A stretch of DNA of 64,000 bases from Plutella xylostella (taxonomy: Eukaryota > Arthropoda > Insecta > Lepidoptera > Plutellidae). This document shows, one piece after another, positions 20,487-33,618 of this stretch (the stretch's first letter is position 1; every line of letters begins with the position of its first letter). The notes beneath the pieces were generated by a model. It did not search any database and had not been told where the DNA came from. It saw only the letters and a list, made by a program, of their open reading frames with translations. A program made the position numbers and the translations under genes. Location of the stretch: NCBI RefSeq assembly GCF_932276165.1, contig NC_063992.1:9992001-10056000 (forward strand). Direction: 5' to 3'.

Positions 20487-20739
20487 AGTCCGGTCTCTTT
20501 AAACCAGTGTTTTTCAACCTGTGGGTCGCGACCCCCTGGGGGGTCGCGAAGCTTCTGTAGGGGGGTCGCCAAAGGGCGAAAAAACTGGGAACTTTAGTAA
20601 AAAATCAATAAAGACAATTAGTACTAATTTATTAAGTAATACTCAGTAAAAAAATAAAAATACTTTTACTTAAAATTTTCTTAAATGCGAAGGCGGAGCT
20701 TGTTTTTTTATTAATTTTATCTCATCGTGGATCTGTTTT

Positions 20740-21592
20740 AGTACAATAGACCACATCCACACAGTAAGGCAGATCACACAGAAGACCGAAGAGTATAATC
20801 AGCCTCTGTGTCTAGCCTTTGTGGACTATGAAAACGCCTTCAACTCCATCGAGACATGGGCAATTTTGGAAGCGTTGCAGAGATTTCAAATCGACTGGCG
20901 CTATATCGAGGAGTTGAGGAGTCTGTACGATGCCGCTGGACATGGCATATGTATAAATGGCGAGTACATGTCACGCCTCTCTGCTTTGCGGACGACATCT
21001 TTATTATGGCATAATCTCTGCAGGAACTCAGCTGGATGATGAAAGTGGCCTAAATGCTGCTTCCCAACGTGTGCTCACATCGAACCGGAGCCGATGATCG
21101 TTGGTGAGGCAACAATCGAAGTTGTGCAAGATATGTCTACCTCGGGGAGACTATTCGGCTAGGCAGAAGCAACTTCGACAAAGAGGCTGCAAGGCGCACC
21201 CAACTGGATGCATTGGGAAAACTTCGTCAGCACATATTCTCCTTGGCCATCCCTCAGAGCCTGAAGACTAAAGATTTCAACCACTGCGTCCTGCCAGTGA
21301 TGACGTAGGTATGGTGCAGAGACGAGGGCACTGACGGTAGGACTGGTCCACCGATTTAAAGTCGCTCAGCATGTTATGGACAAAGCTATGCTTGGGGTTT
21401 TTCTGATAAATCGTATCAGAAATGAGGTTTTCCGTCAGTCAGAGGATTAAGATTACTAACAAAGCTGTCAAAATATGTAAGCTGAAATGGCAGTGGGCTG
21501 GTCATATCTGCCGAAGAACCGATAACCGTTGGGGTAGACGAGTTCTCGAGTGGAGACCACGAATAGGCAAACGTAGCGTGAGAGGCCTTCCT
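20740..21592 (+). pseudogene. RTE-type reverse transcriptase fragment
   Basis: It reads STIDHIHTVRQITQKTEEY and LCLAFVDYENAFNSIETWAI (RT motif A), then WRYIEELRSLYDAA. A deletion removes the palm section before GHGICINGEY. The FADD box (CFADDIFIMA) follows in another frame, and later pieces carry decayed thumb sequence such as KLKWQWAGHICRRTDNRWGR and WRPRIGKRS. The fragment stops where the Jockey-type sequence begins. Non-functional. Confidence 0.88.
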
Positions 21593-22823
21593 GCCTGGTT
21601 GAAGAAAAAGTTATCCCTGATCATCAGTTCGGATTTCGAGAAGAGCACTCCACTGTTGAACAAATACACCGCATTGTGGAAAAGATACGACTGTCCCTAG
21701 AAAAAAAAGAGTACTGCTCTGCAGCCTTCCTAGATATACAACAGGCCTTCGATAGGGTGTGGCACAAGGGTCTCCTATTTAAAATGAAAAACCTGGTACC
21801 TAATTCCTTCTTTATGGTGCTAAAATCTTACCTACATGGCAGGAAATTCCAAGTCAAAATAGGAGAAACTACTTCAAAACTATATGAGATCCAAGCATCT
21901 GTCCCACAGGGTTCAGTCCTCGGTTCAGTGCTATACTCCATCTACACAGCTGACTTGCCTTGCAAAGATGATGATGTTGTTATGGCAACTTACGCTGATG
22001 ACACAGCCTGTCTTTCTAGCAATAAAGACCCCATCCTAGCCTCACAGAAACTACAAGCACAACTGGACGAGATTGATGTCTGGCTGCAAAAATGGAGGAT
22101 CAAATCCAGTGCCACAAAATCGGTTCACGTCACATTCACCCTACGCAAAGGTGACTGCCCCCCTGTAAACTTGGGACGGGAACAACTACCGCATAAAAAT
22201 TGTGTGAAGTACCTTGGTCTGAGACTAGATAGACGACTTACTTGGGCTGAACACATTAAAGCCAAAAAAACAGAAGCTAACCTACAATATCAGAAGCTGA
22301 ATTGGCTGATAGGAAGACAGTCGCCTCTCTCACTCAACAACAAACTGCTGGTGTACAAGTGCACCATAAAGCCAATCTGGACTTACGGCATCCAACTCTG
22401 GGGATCTGCAAGCAACTCCAACCTGGAAATCCTACAACGCTTTCAGAATAAAGTACTCAGGGACATATCTGGTGCTACTTGGTATACCCGAAATGCTGAA
22501 ATACACGAGTACCTGGGGATGCCCACAGTGAAAGAGGAAATATGCTCATACAGTTCCAAATATCAGGACAGGTTACAGGGACATACCAACAAATTAGCGA
22601 GAGATCTACTGATGAGTGACCCCGAGGATACTCGACGGTTGAAGCGATGGCACATCCTGTCCCTCAGTGACAGAATCTAAGTGGAGATAAGCTGGAATTA
22701 GAAACCAAGGAGATGATGTTCACTGGACCATCACCCAAAACAACGAGGGATAATGAACATACAATCTGATAAAGACAGAATGTCGATGGCAGATGAGAAA
22801 GAGGACAAAAAAAAAAAAAAAAA
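21593..22823 (+). pseudogene. Jockey-type LINE reverse transcriptase, 5'-truncated, with poly(A)
   Basis: The frame opens in VIPDHQFGFREEHSTVEQIH just upstream of 21676, and 334 codons run without a stop to 22680. RT motif A is AFLDIQQAFDRVWH (residues 17-30 counted from 21676) and the catalytic YADD is at residues 106-109. The turn normally GVPQGSVLGP reads SVPQGSVLGS, so two usually fixed residues are changed. A thumb region follows (KYLGLRLDRRLTW, KPIWTYGIQLWG). It ends in an A17 tract at 22807-22823. The endonuclease and ORF1 are missing. It is the longest open frame in the window, but a truncated mobile-element remnant. Confidence 0.9.
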
Positions 22824-23154
22824 GATATTTAAATGCTCAAAAGATAGAAATTTCGAAAAAGAAATTCTGGGTCGCAATGGAATTAGTTGTACGTACCTAT
22901 GTACAATGTACATGGCCACACGTATCCGATGTGTATAATTCTAAAATAATGAGTTTTTAAATCCGATAAGTATGTACTACTTCGAATCCTAATCATGGAG
23001 ACCATAAATAAGTCCTATGGAATGAATATTGGGAATACTGTAACACACACATACATACAGGATAAAAAACCGAAAGGGTCAAGGGGGTCGCGAAATATTT
23101 TTTTATACCAGGGGGGTCGCGTCATGAAAAAGGTTGAAAAACACTGCTTTAAAC

Positions 23155-23993
23155 AACAAACCCCGGGCGAGTGGCGTCCGCCCGCTGTGTACTTTCAATA
23201 AGCCACGGCAAACAGTCCCGCGTCTATTCAGCAAGATGGATCATACACTTCCACGGCTTCTCAGTCCAGGGATCTCTTTTATCGGCTTTTGAAAGCTACG
23301 TTACAATGTAAGTTTAAGTATTTCGTTTGTAACGAGATCTGTTTGCGGTCCAGCGTGATCGTCTTTGTCGCGGTCGCGTTATTGTACGTTTCTATAAACT
23401 TTATTCTGTGATGAATGGACGGACGAAAATCATTATTCATGTATGGGAATGTGGAAAAATAAAAAAGTTGCATTATTAAAAGTTTTCCCATTACTTTTGA
23501 GGGTCAAAATATCCCATCCGATGTGAAAAGTTTCGCCAGATGATGTTATTTGTCAACTGAATGTAGGTAGTAAACTCACCACCAACTTAAAACCTTTACG
23601 ACCGACGAGTACGTAACCGGTAACCGCACGTGAAAATAGCCCATATTTGGTCATAGATGTCTTTCGCGGATAAAAACACTGCGGTTTAGGAATCCGAAAA
23701 GGAAAGTAAAGAATACTGGCCTCACCACGACTACGATTTGTCACGACTATCGACTCATTCACGGACTAATCTCATCTCAGATTCTACGAGTTAGGTGATT
23801 CTGTTCAGGAAAACCCGTTATGTTATCAGATTAGCGATAACTATCTCCTACTTATGTGTATAATTATGTAGTGACTCTTATATTCAAACCGCTTACTTAA
23901 CTTATTGTATAGGTCAAGCCAAAATCTTTAACTAACTTGACGTTGATAGAGTGTCCACAAAAAGTAGAGTCTGTGGTTCCACTTGTTATAGTG
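23155..23993. other. Non-coding stretch
   Basis: No exon, RNA gene or mobile element is recognised here. Confidence 0.45.
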
Positions 23994-23995
23994 TA

Positions 23996-24208
23996 CAGTG
24001 CCACAAACTTATCTGTTCCGGTGAGAGCGAACTAAATTGATCCATATCTCATTACTTACTAATGAATTGTATATTATAAAAGATTAGATGGGTTTATTAA
24101 CACCGCAAGAGCGAATTAACAATACGAGCAAACATAAAATTTTATAGAATTATGAAATATTAGACATTTATGTGAGCTGTCACCGGAACAGATAAGTTTG
24201 TGGCACTA
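23996..24208. mobile_element. 213-bp TA-flanked MITE (AGTGCCACAAACTTATC ends), copy 1
   Basis: The ends match over about 28 bases (AGTGCCACAAACTTATCTGT, then TCCGGTGA), and TA flanks each end (23994-23995 and 24209-24210). The TA duplication suggests Tc1/mariner. No coding capacity. Confidence 0.9.
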
Positions 24209-24397
24209 TAAGTGTAGTAGTTTACGTGCTTGTAAGTAAACTTACATAACCAGAGAAAATTTAACGTTGCCACTAAATAACCGCACTGTCAACTTGCTAC
24301 AGTCTTCTGTACTATTCTTGACCTGGATAACATGTACCTAGTTAATAAGTATAATACTTACCTGTTATGTACATAGGTATCCACTAACCTGCATTTT

Positions 24398-24450
24398 TCC
24401 ACCAACCCGCACTAGGCCGGCGTGGTGGACTAGGCCTGAAACCCTTACTC
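24398..24450. repeat. Fragment of a SINE/LINE tail (CCACCAACCCGCACTAGGCC)
   Basis: It matches, on the same strand, the reverse complement of 53620-53700 (ACCAACCCGCAC, GCGTGGTGGACTAGGCCT). A common lepidopteran retroposon tail. Confidence 0.55.
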
Positions 24451-24713
24451 ATAAAAAAACTTCAGTCCTCTAAAATATTAAGTAAGTACATCTAGGATGT
24501 CATATTTACGCTACATTTACGCAGTCGCCGAGGCAAACATCTCTGACCGTTTGATTGCCAATATGGCGCTGGCCACATACTCAGTATGTTATTACGTTTT
24601 ACTGACAGAACAAAACTTCTTTCATAAAGCAACTTATAGGTGCTTACAAGTTGCCGCACCCAGCTACGACGACGTTTGCCCTCGCAACAGACATTAGGGG
24701 ACAGGGGTCACTC

Positions 24714-24840
24714 TATATACCGAAAAACTAAGTTTCAGAGCACTGCTACGCGAGCCGCGACTCTTTCTCGTTGTACTAAACGTGCCGATTGCGCGAAAGC
24801 TCTCGTTCGTTCGTTTATCGTCAGTATAGAGTAACCCTCC
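24714..24840. mobile_element. GGGTCACTC-family MITE, copy 2
   Basis: GGGGTCACTCTATATACCGA to TATAGAGTAACCCTCC. Internal landmarks CGAAAAACTAAGTTTC and GCTCTCGTTCGTTCGTTT are shared with the other copies. Confidence 0.85.
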
Positions 24841-26335
24841 AGAGACTAAACTGTAGCTTAATTAACTATAACCGAAGTAGCTCGGACCCAGTCTTTGTAG
24901 GTACGTTCTTTCATAATAATCCTCGTCCATTTTAATGAAACCCCAGAGGGAGAGACCTAATAAGCAAGGCGCTAGCAACGTGGAAACTATTTAAAGAAAG
25001 TACAAAATGATCGTATTTGACGTGAATGAGGCAAGCCGCACGAAACTCAAACTCGTCAAAAGGCAATCTGAAATTTTAAATTGTTTGAAGCACGCGGGAG
25101 CTTGTGGTCGTTAATACAATTGGTGCCCTTTAACTGTTACATACAAATACCTTCTACATACCATGATTACATTTTTAATATTTTTATAATAGGTACTTAT
25201 CATAGGTATGGTTTTCTTTCTTGTTAGTATTTTGTGTGACGTTAACCTGACTACCTCAGTGAAAATTTATGTATACATTTACTACCTAATAGCATGCTAC
25301 TAACTAACTTTTCTTATCATTTTAGTAGCGAGTAGGACTATTCTATTAATACCAAACAGTACGTATTTACTTAAAACCTTTGTAACTAAGAGGAAAATAA
25401 AATCGAAAATAAATTAACAAACTTTCCGTCGATCACATTTTGCACGCTTTATTCCATCACAGCTTTATTTAATTTTGTCGAACAAAACAGCTTTATTGAA
25501 CAAAATACTGGATGCCAACTGGATCAGTTTCAGGCGCCGCCGCCACCGCCGCCGGTTGAAATGCCGTGTCACTTTATAATAATACTTTATTAAATTCATT
25601 ATGCCTGTGCGAACGCTAGCTCTGGACGGCAGGAAAAACAAAAAAAAACTTTTATACTTATGGAATATGTAGCAAACATTAAATTTATTGTACATGTTGC
25701 TATTAGGTACTAGTTATAATACCATTTAGCACCCACCCGATGTAATATAAAGCTGAAATGGAAATTTGTTATGTATTTTGCATTTTAGATTTCCGTAATC
25801 CGGTACTTCAAAAGGTAAAAACGGTACCCATTATAGGATCACGGACTGTCTGTCAAGAACCTCAATGTCGTATATAGGATTTCGCATTTAAAATTTTACA
25901 GCATGTTTCTATTGGTCATTTCAAGTGGTTTCGTCATAATACTCATGACATAGTAAGTAGGTCCGTAGTTTTCGTTCATCATGTACTTACCTACATTGTA
26001 CAGTTATTAGTTGCATAATCAGCTTGATGGTTGACCCACCTACCTGCCTTGTACTTGTACTTGTAACTGTAGTCATTATTGTAGTTATTTGTACGTGTGC
26101 TCCAATTTCTGAGAGGTTACAAAAATAGAAACTATTCTAAATGATCCTATTTACATTGCATCGCCTTTAAAGGGTCTACCACGGTATGCCGAAGGAAAAG
26201 CTAGGCACTCAGGAATAATGTTATGCAGCATTATAAAGCTAAAGAAAATGTTCAAAACCGTTTAGAAGTTTTTAGTTTATTTGTTACAAATTTATAAATG
26301 GGTACCTGTTTTTTACTCTGTATAACCTATACTAA
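24841..26335. other. Non-coding stretch
   Basis: AT-rich. A fragment of the common AACGGTACCCATTATAGGAT repeat is at 25830-25865 and a short (GCC)n tract is near 25535. No exon was found. Confidence 0.45.
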
Positions 26336-26484
26336 GCCCCAATTTCTCCATAGTCGGTTATCTAACTGACCAGGGATTGGTTCATCAATTATACGTCATC
26401 TCCATATAAAATTCTTGACAGATGTGTCAAAAGTCAACCACTAATACCTGGTTATGCTCTAACTGACTATGGAGAAATTGGCAC
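26336..26484. mobile_element. 149-bp MITE with TAA duplication (CCAATTTCTCCATAGTC)
   Basis: The inverted ends share CCAATTTCTCCATAGTC and continue with matches through TCTAACTGACCAGG versus its inverted counterpart near 26440. TAA lies on both sides (26333-26335, 26485-26487). Harbinger-like by its target. Confidence 0.8.
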
Positions 26485-27235
26485 TAAGCCTCTATACTTA
26501 ACAAAACCGATGTCCAAACACCCCCACCCCGCCACCTCAACCCCGCGTCATAAAACAGACGAGTCGGAAAATTGAGATAACATAACCAGCATAAGTAGGT
26601 ATGTGAAGTAAACCAGTTCTGATTAAACCGTAAAAGAGATTGCTTCAGGAGCGAAGTCCTTTATCGCGGCGGTTATGTCCGCAATTCTGTGTCATAGGGC
26701 GGTGCTTTGGGGCAATGCTTGTGGTGATATTTTTGATGTAATTATTGTGAAGTATGATTAAAAATACAGTATAGGTAGGGCCGTTTGGTAGGCCTTACAA
26801 TGTTTGCTTTTATTTTGGGTGAATGTACCATGTTATGTTGCACTATCTTGTAGGAATCATATAATATCTAAGGACACGAAGGTTTCGAGGATGTCTTAGT
26901 TGTCACATACAGGCACACTTTATGGGTTTTTTTTTGGTATTAGGACACCCGCACATAAGTCGATGGCCAGCCAGCCATGGCCTCAAGTATGTTACTTAAC
27001 TGATTGCTGATGATATCACTGCAAATCCACCCAACCTAAATATCATGATGCATAACAAACACCTGTAATCATGCATAGTTACAGCATTTTAAGCCTATGT
27101 TAAAACAGTTTAACGCTAGGCCGACCCCTAGCAGCCTACATGCGTATCAAAGAGCTTAACACACAACGCATTTATATTTTAGGATTACAGTTAGCAGTGC
27201 ACCGCGATCGCAGCAATGCAGGGCCATATATAACC

Positions 27236-27370
27236 TGGGGGTCACTTGAGCTTACGGTAAACCAAGTTATGGAGAGCTGCTGCGGTCTTTCTAACTAACC
27301 ACGACATTAAACGTAGCGAATGCTAGATAGCTTTCGTTCATTAGTTTTTGGTCAAGCTAAAGTGACCCCG
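27236..27370. mobile_element. GGGTCACTC-family MITE, copy 3 (divergent)
   Basis: GGGGGTCACTTGAGCTTACG to GCTAAAGTGACCCC; the central part has CTTTCGTTCATTAGTTTTTG. More diverged than the other copies, so probably older. Confidence 0.7.
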
Positions 27371-28392
27371 CTGGCACCTGTTTTATCTCGGCTGCTGCTT
27401 TTACTGTACAGAGCGCCACACGCCGCACACTGCTGCTGTAAAAATGACATATTATTATGAATAACTTTATGGCGTGGAAATTCGAATGCGATTGTTCTTG
27501 TTTTGGTGTTGTGATACTATTCTTACTGTCTGTTTAGTGTCTTTTGCCGTAGAACACTTATAAGCGGCGTAGGGTTTGGTTCGGAACTTAGTTTTCGTAA
27601 CCTACAGTTTCGTTGCGCCGTTGCGCCCCTGATACTCATGGCAACTTTGCACTTTGCTAATACTGGTATTACAGTACCTGTTAATACATATCTTATTTAT
27701 TATTTTCTAGGATATAAATAGATTGGCGTTTGTGCGTAATATAATGACATCGATAAATAAAAGAATAATCATTATAACATGGAACTATGATTTATGTAAC
27801 AGCCATCGGTAATAGGCACGTTTATACAAAGTAATTTTGGTAATGATGGACCGGTTTCAGTGCGGCACGAAATCATAGTATTGGTGAGGTATTGTACAAA
27901 AATAATAAAACATATAGGTCCAGATTCTGAACTGAGTAAATCTGCCTAAGCATGGTCTTAAACCCTGCTCAACGACAATCCAGCCAATGATGATAGCGCT
28001 GCAAATTAATGCTGCAATCCATGCTGACACCCTTCAGGGGCATCTCGTCTGCTTTTTCTAGGCATCCTTTCCTAAGAAGTTTCAAAATATTGTGATTTAT
28101 AGGTGTTGAATTTGTTATCCTAGTTTGACAAAGCACAAAACTGTAATCACTGCTAACTTCAGAACAATCCAGTTGTTTGAACCGAAGTATATCTTTGAGT
28201 TTAACTTTATGTATTCCTATGTAAGTACCTACTTACATTATTTTGTTTTGTACATAAGTGTCGTGTCATTTCCATGTCGACTGTTATGTATTCATCAGTC
28301 AGAACCACTCTCATCTAGTTGATATGAGCGTCGACTTGTATCGCTCACACATCGTTGAATACTTGTGAATACATCGTCACATATTCACCTAC

Positions 28393-28529
28393 GGGGGGGT
28401 CACTCTATATGACGAAAAACTAAGTTTTGGAGCGTTGCTGCGCGAGCCTCGGCTCTATCTCGTTGTATTAAATGTGCCGATTGCACGACAGCTCTCGTTC
28501 GTTCGTTTTTCGTCAGTATAGAGTAACCC
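28393..28529. mobile_element. GGGTCACTC-family MITE, copy 4
   Basis: GGGGGGGTCACTCTATATGA to GTCAGTATAGAGTAACCC, about 137 bp. It has well-kept inverted ends (GACGAAAAACTAA on the left, TTTTTCGTC on the right) and the central CTCTCGTTCGTTCG. A good reference copy of the family. Confidence 0.88.
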
Positions 28530-30559
28530 GCCAGGTATATCTATCTACATAACATTATATGCCTTCATTTTGTTTACATCCATTGTAAGAGCAGGAATTG
28601 TACCTGTGTCGTACATTCATACGACGAGATACTCCATTTGTATTTCTTTGTTGAACATTCTGATTTCATTTTATAACCTCTGAACTTAATCTGAGCGGAT
28701 ATACGTAAGATATCTCTCTAAGTACATAGGGAAGGTACTTGGATACGTTCTGATTGGATTTGTGATTTATACAGTTAGGAAGGTTACTATAATACCTAGG
28801 CTTTGTGTGATGTCTTGAAGTTATCGATTATTTACTTAAGTAAGTAAGTACTTAATTACTTACCTAGGTACTTAAATATAAATAGGTCCAACATCTCTAT
28901 CGCTGATTATATATAAAAGTAGAGGTACTTGCTACTTACCAACCTATTGAACCTATTTTAGTGTATCTCCCAGATAGGTTTGAAGGTCCACATTAGAGCT
29001 AAACTTCCGATATTCGCTCATTAGAACATAACACCATCCGCATCATTCATTCGTTCGCCAAACAACACAAGTGCAGCTGAACCACCTCAATAAAGGTCCA
29101 GAGTCCCAATTAGTGTATGGTGACGCGCAGCCTCCGATTACAACATCGTCCGAAAAACCTAGTTGCACACAGGAGGGCTACACCAGCTTCCCACAAAACA
29201 AAAGAACGAGAACTGTCATGGAAGCCATACGTTTAACACAACGAGGTAGAATCGTGGTTAGCTATGAAGCTTGGCTTGGGAAGCTAGAGTGAGTCCACAG
29301 AGCCTGCCGCGCGGTCATTCACCCCGCGACCGGTCCCACCAACCTTCAACCACTCCTGCTCACACGCCGCTAACCTCACCCTTCGCACCACGCAATAAGC
29401 GCCACGGACCGAAGCGCCGGATGGATCGGAACATGTTATGTTGACAAGAACTGTCTTTAAACGTCCGTTTGCGACTTTGTTACGATTAAATTGAATCGTG
29501 CTCTTTTTATTTGTAAGCGGATCATAGGAGTCTGGGCTGGGAGGATTACACGGCTGCTAATGGCAACATTTTGAATAGGTTTCAACTTCATGCACAAAAA
29601 GCTTAACCCGTCTTATAAGCGACCTACTTACGTTTAGTTTAGTAAGATCATGTACGACGCTCCAATTATTTTTCACTTTACAAACTATGTTTTCATGTAC
29701 GTATATCGGTCGGTAATATGCTTTTGAAACATTTATAAGCGTATCTAATAACATTAACCAGATAACTAATAACGTAATAATATTGTAACGTATAATGTAG
29801 CAACGGCATAATAATTTGCTGAATGTTTTCATTGGCTATAACATACTTACCTTCATCTACACCTTTCTCTATCATCCTTATTTACGAGAAGTAACACACA
29901 AGCTCATCTTACCTGGCCCACCTACGCTACTCTCCCCAAGCCCCGAAGTACCACCTACGAGCCTCGGCAGTCGGCAAGCAGTAGTGAAGGTAATCTGATC
30001 CGCAGCCTCCACACATTGACATTTCCTCCTTTTGTTGGAGGTACATGATGCTCTCATCTCATATACCCGAGTATTGTTAGCTAATGCAAGCCTTTTATTT
30101 TGTCGTAGGTTGTGACGTTATTTCTAGGGAGTAGGTAGTTACCTAGATAGGTACCAGGTTGTCTATTGAAAACATAGACATTTTACTAAAGGAAATTATC
30201 TTTGTGTTCTTTTCTTAGATTATGGAAAAGAAAGGGTGGTGTCAGTTACAAATACATTAGTGTCATATTAGCGCACTGACGCATTAACTAAGATCGAGTT
30301 ACCTACTAACAGCTGAACCTAATACCTATGTGTCATATTTATTTCACCATGGATGAAAGTAACTTTACTTACCTCACTTGTAAATGTCCCTAATTCCGAA
30401 GCCTATCACCCACTGAAGAAGACTAAGCATAGCATTTTCATGCAAAACCCCAATTATGAAAATACCTACAGCAGTGGTAAATAAGTATACGTACATGTAT
30501 ATTATTTTATTATTTTGTTATTGTTGGTACACCGCCCTCTAAATTGTCACTTTGTTTCC
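28530..30559. other. Non-coding stretch
   Basis: No exon or mobile element is placed. Positions 28840-28930 are dense in AAGTAAGTA/TACTTACCTA motifs, a composition feature frequent in this genome rather than splice sites. Confidence 0.45.
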
Positions 30560-30712
30560 GCTATATATAAGGTTGCCTGTAAGAGATCGCCCTCAGCGAT
30601 AAGGCCGCCTATTGTACATTAGTTCTAGTCTATAAGTATGTTTTTTTTTGTATGTCTGATTTATGTGGTGTTCAATAAAGCAATATTCTATTCTATTCTA
30701 TTCTATTCTATA
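30560..30712 (+). mobile_element. LINE 3' end with (TATTC)n tail
   Basis: It contains the stretch GTTGCCTGTAAGAGATCGC, then GATAAGGCCGCCTATTGTAC, a CAATAAAGC signal and a (TTCTA)n tail at 30683-30711. This resembles the 3' UTR of a common lepidopteran LINE. No coding part is attached. Confidence 0.65.
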
Positions 30713-33403
30713 TTTGGATTAATACCTGACAGTTGAAGCTTTACGTACGCTGTACGCTATATGTTAAGGATGCAAGAGTAGACTACAGTAAAATGGTAGG
30801 TTCCCATCGCCGCCGCCGCCCGGTAGTCTCCCACGAGCCAGGAGTGACCAGCACACGCCACGCTGCACTCATGTGCACACAGATCACAATAAGAACATCA
30901 TCCGATATGTCACGGACAGATTCATTTGACACTATTCTACTGATAATAAGAGCTATTACAATTCTGTGTAGTTTTCTTAGCAGTTTACTCCGAGCAACGT
31001 TAAATACACTGATTGCTTCCCATAATGAATATTCACGACAATCACAAGTGCATATTGTAGACATCAGTAACGGACGGGAGGAACCCGGCGCACTAATGAA
31101 TACGCTGTATGTTCTAATGTGTTACGATTATGTCCTGTATGTCGTGTCGTTACGGCCTGTTTTGCCGTCCGCTACACGGCAGGCAGTGGTCACTACATGT
31201 GATAATGCTGAGCTCACTACTGTTAATCTAACTATGGGAAATTTAGTGCGTCGATAATGAACCGACTACGTCCAGCCAGACTGAGGTGTTCGCACACACC
31301 TGGCGCTGTGCGTATGAGACCTACATGTAAGCGCTGACTCATGCATCTGCATACCACAGGAGGTGCTGACTTGTAGGTCTGCACACTTGCAGTGCACAAC
31401 TGCACACGTCTTGCCTGTTAATAAGGAGCGATCAAAATTATACCCAAATGAACATCATTTATAGTACTTATAGTATAGTTTATTACAGTCGACAGTAATA
31501 AAGGAACTAGAGATGAGCCGAAATTCGGTAGACATTCGGTTCAATCGAACTTCGGCAGGGTTGAACTTATGATGTGTTCCTACTACTACTACTTACTTTT
31601 TTAATGTAGTAAGATGCTATGTATACTACTTATAACGTAAGTCATTGATCTATTTATACTTAAAACTTAAAACCTGTTTCCAAAACTAAAGTAAGTAAAT
31701 TACTTATCTAAGTTCCTTAGCTTACCTAATTTCTTTAAGTGCTTCAATAACGCTTGTAGATAAAGATCAGGCGACTCTATACTGAAACTTGATCGGATTC
31801 TGAAAGGTTTCCCCTCGGACTGAGTATATATAGTATATAGGTACGAGTATAATGTAGAGTACGATTACAGCAGGCATCGTCACAAGAAGCTAACTAGTTG
31901 ACGACCGTAGTTGGCGTTCACATACAAAAGTAGCTTACGGAAAACATTACTGTGGTCAGTTTCATAAGTTACAACTTACCGCTTTTGTACCTCGTCAAAC
32001 TAACAAACCGCATCTATTAATTCATGCAAACATTGATGTTGACAAAAAAACTGTACCTTTCCATTTTCATGGTGATCCATAATGGGAGAGGACAAGAAAA
32101 CCAAGAAAGAAGCTAAGTTTTTTTAGCGTGTTTCTATAAACAGTAATGTCCACAGCTAAGAAGTTAGCTAAGTTCAAATAAGTAAATGAATATAAAATAT
32201 TTATTCTAAAGTTCGATACTTATTTATTCCATTGAAAAATCTGTTAACCCTCTACAACAGTCGAAGTTAGAACATATGCTTATAACGGGAATAACATCTA
32301 AACTTATAGGTACTCAGTAAAGCACTTAAGTCTTCAATATCTAAAAATATATTGTTTATCATAATCTTCCTTACTGTAGCCCTCTTGTACTGTGGCTAGG
32401 AGACTCAAGGAATACGAGAGATGGCCGAGTAGACAAAAAACTTGATAAACTAGTACCTACTTGCGTCGACGTCGCATCAGCTATTAATGGAAAGGCGATG
32501 GCCATGCACGGCCACTGGAAATGAGATTCGCTCAAATGACTACATAACGGTCATAGTTCCTGTAAGTTATATTGCTATGAGCTTACGATGTTTGATACCT
32601 TAACCTACGAACTTAAGCTTATATTTATTTATTTGTGAATAAGTATCATTATCACGGTCATGAAAAAGTACACCCGCACTAGTCATATGAGCAATGAAAA
32701 AGTTCCAGTGACGATAGCAGAACATTATTACTAAACGAAAAAGACTACGTTAGCGCATCAGAATATACTTACACGTTTTTATAAATATTTTGATCAAATT
32801 CGAAAATTAAAAGTGTAAAATAATAGGCATAATTTAGTGTCGACATTTTGTAATTGGAACCTTTTCATTGCTCGTGAGTGTATCAGAAGATTCAGAAGTG
32901 ACTACTTCAGAAACTTTGTAGTCAGTCACTGTCGAAACCAAAAATTCAATAGGAATACCATGGAAGTCTACTTCCATGAGGAATACCAAGGCGAAGCGAA
33001 TGTTGTCAATATCTATACTAGGTAGGTACTTAGTAAAATTAAAAAAACTCAGTCCGACTGACTAGTACTCGTAAAAATGTAAAGTAATAAGAACCAATTT
33101 TATTCTTTAATTAAAAACAATGTTGAAACAAATTGAAAAATTTAAAGCTTTTGTTGTATCAGGTTTCGCAGTTTGATTGGAAAATAGAAAACATAGAATT
33201 TTACATTGTAGTGGCCTTTTATTTATTCGATCGACCGATGTAGGTTGTTGAAAGATGAAAACTCTTGATAGAAGTTGTGGTAGTTTTCGAGCGGTGTAGT
33301 AAATATCCTTGTGGCCTGATTCACAACGTCTGGATTACTCTGGATGTCTGGATTATGGCTATATGTGGTATAAAATACATGCTGTCACTGTCTAAATCAT
33401 AAG
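30713..33403. other. Non-coding stretch
   Basis: A 174-codon open frame (30733-31257, plus) has no recognisable domain and is rejected as a gene. No mobile element is recognised. Confidence 0.45.
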
Positions 33404-33405
33404 TA

Positions 33406-33618
33406 CAGTGCCACAAACTTATCTGTTCCGGTGACAGCTCACATAAATGTCTAATATTTCTTAATTCTATAAGATTTCAAGTTTGCCCGTATTGTTAATT
33501 CGTTCTTGCGGTGCTAATAAACCCATCTAATCTTTTTTAATATACAATTCATTAGTTAGTAATGAGATATCAATCAATTTAGTTCGCTCTCACCGGAACA
33601 GATAAGTTTGTCGCACTG
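33406..33618. mobile_element. 213-bp TA-flanked MITE (AGTGCCACAAACTTATC ends), copy 2
   Basis: Exactly the same length as copy 1 but in the opposite orientation: the internal GATTAGATGGGTTTATTA of copy 1 appears inverted here. TA flanks at 33404-33405 and 33619-33620. Copies 1 and 2 are very similar, so the family was active fairly recently. Confidence 0.9.

Larger units (their letters stand above)
20505..23146. mobile_element. 2.6-kb hAT element carrying LINE fragments
   Basis: Perfect 16-bp terminal inverted repeats (CAGTGTTTTTCAACCT) and a perfect 8-bp target duplication, CTTTAAAC (20497-20504 and 23147-23154). The subterminal GGGTCGCG sequence is also inverted-repeated. No hAT transposase is seen; the interior holds an RTE fragment and a Jockey-type fragment on the plus strand. 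This is a non-autonomous hAT that was invaded by, or captured, retrotransposon sequence. Confidence 0.92.

Noticed and set aside
21676..22680. 334-codon ORF as a host gene
   Set aside because: Clear LINE reverse transcriptase (YADD box, poly(A)) inside a hAT element; not a host gene.
28840..28930. Many GTAAGTA/TACTTAC motifs that look like splice donors
   Set aside because: They occur as tandem AAGTAAGTA runs typical of this genome's simple-sequence composition and have no matching acceptors or open frames.
30733..31257. 174-codon plus-strand ORF
   Set aside because: The longest frame without mobile-element similarity, but no domain, no codon or composition shift, no splice context; one chance ORF of this length is expected in 64 kb read in six frames.
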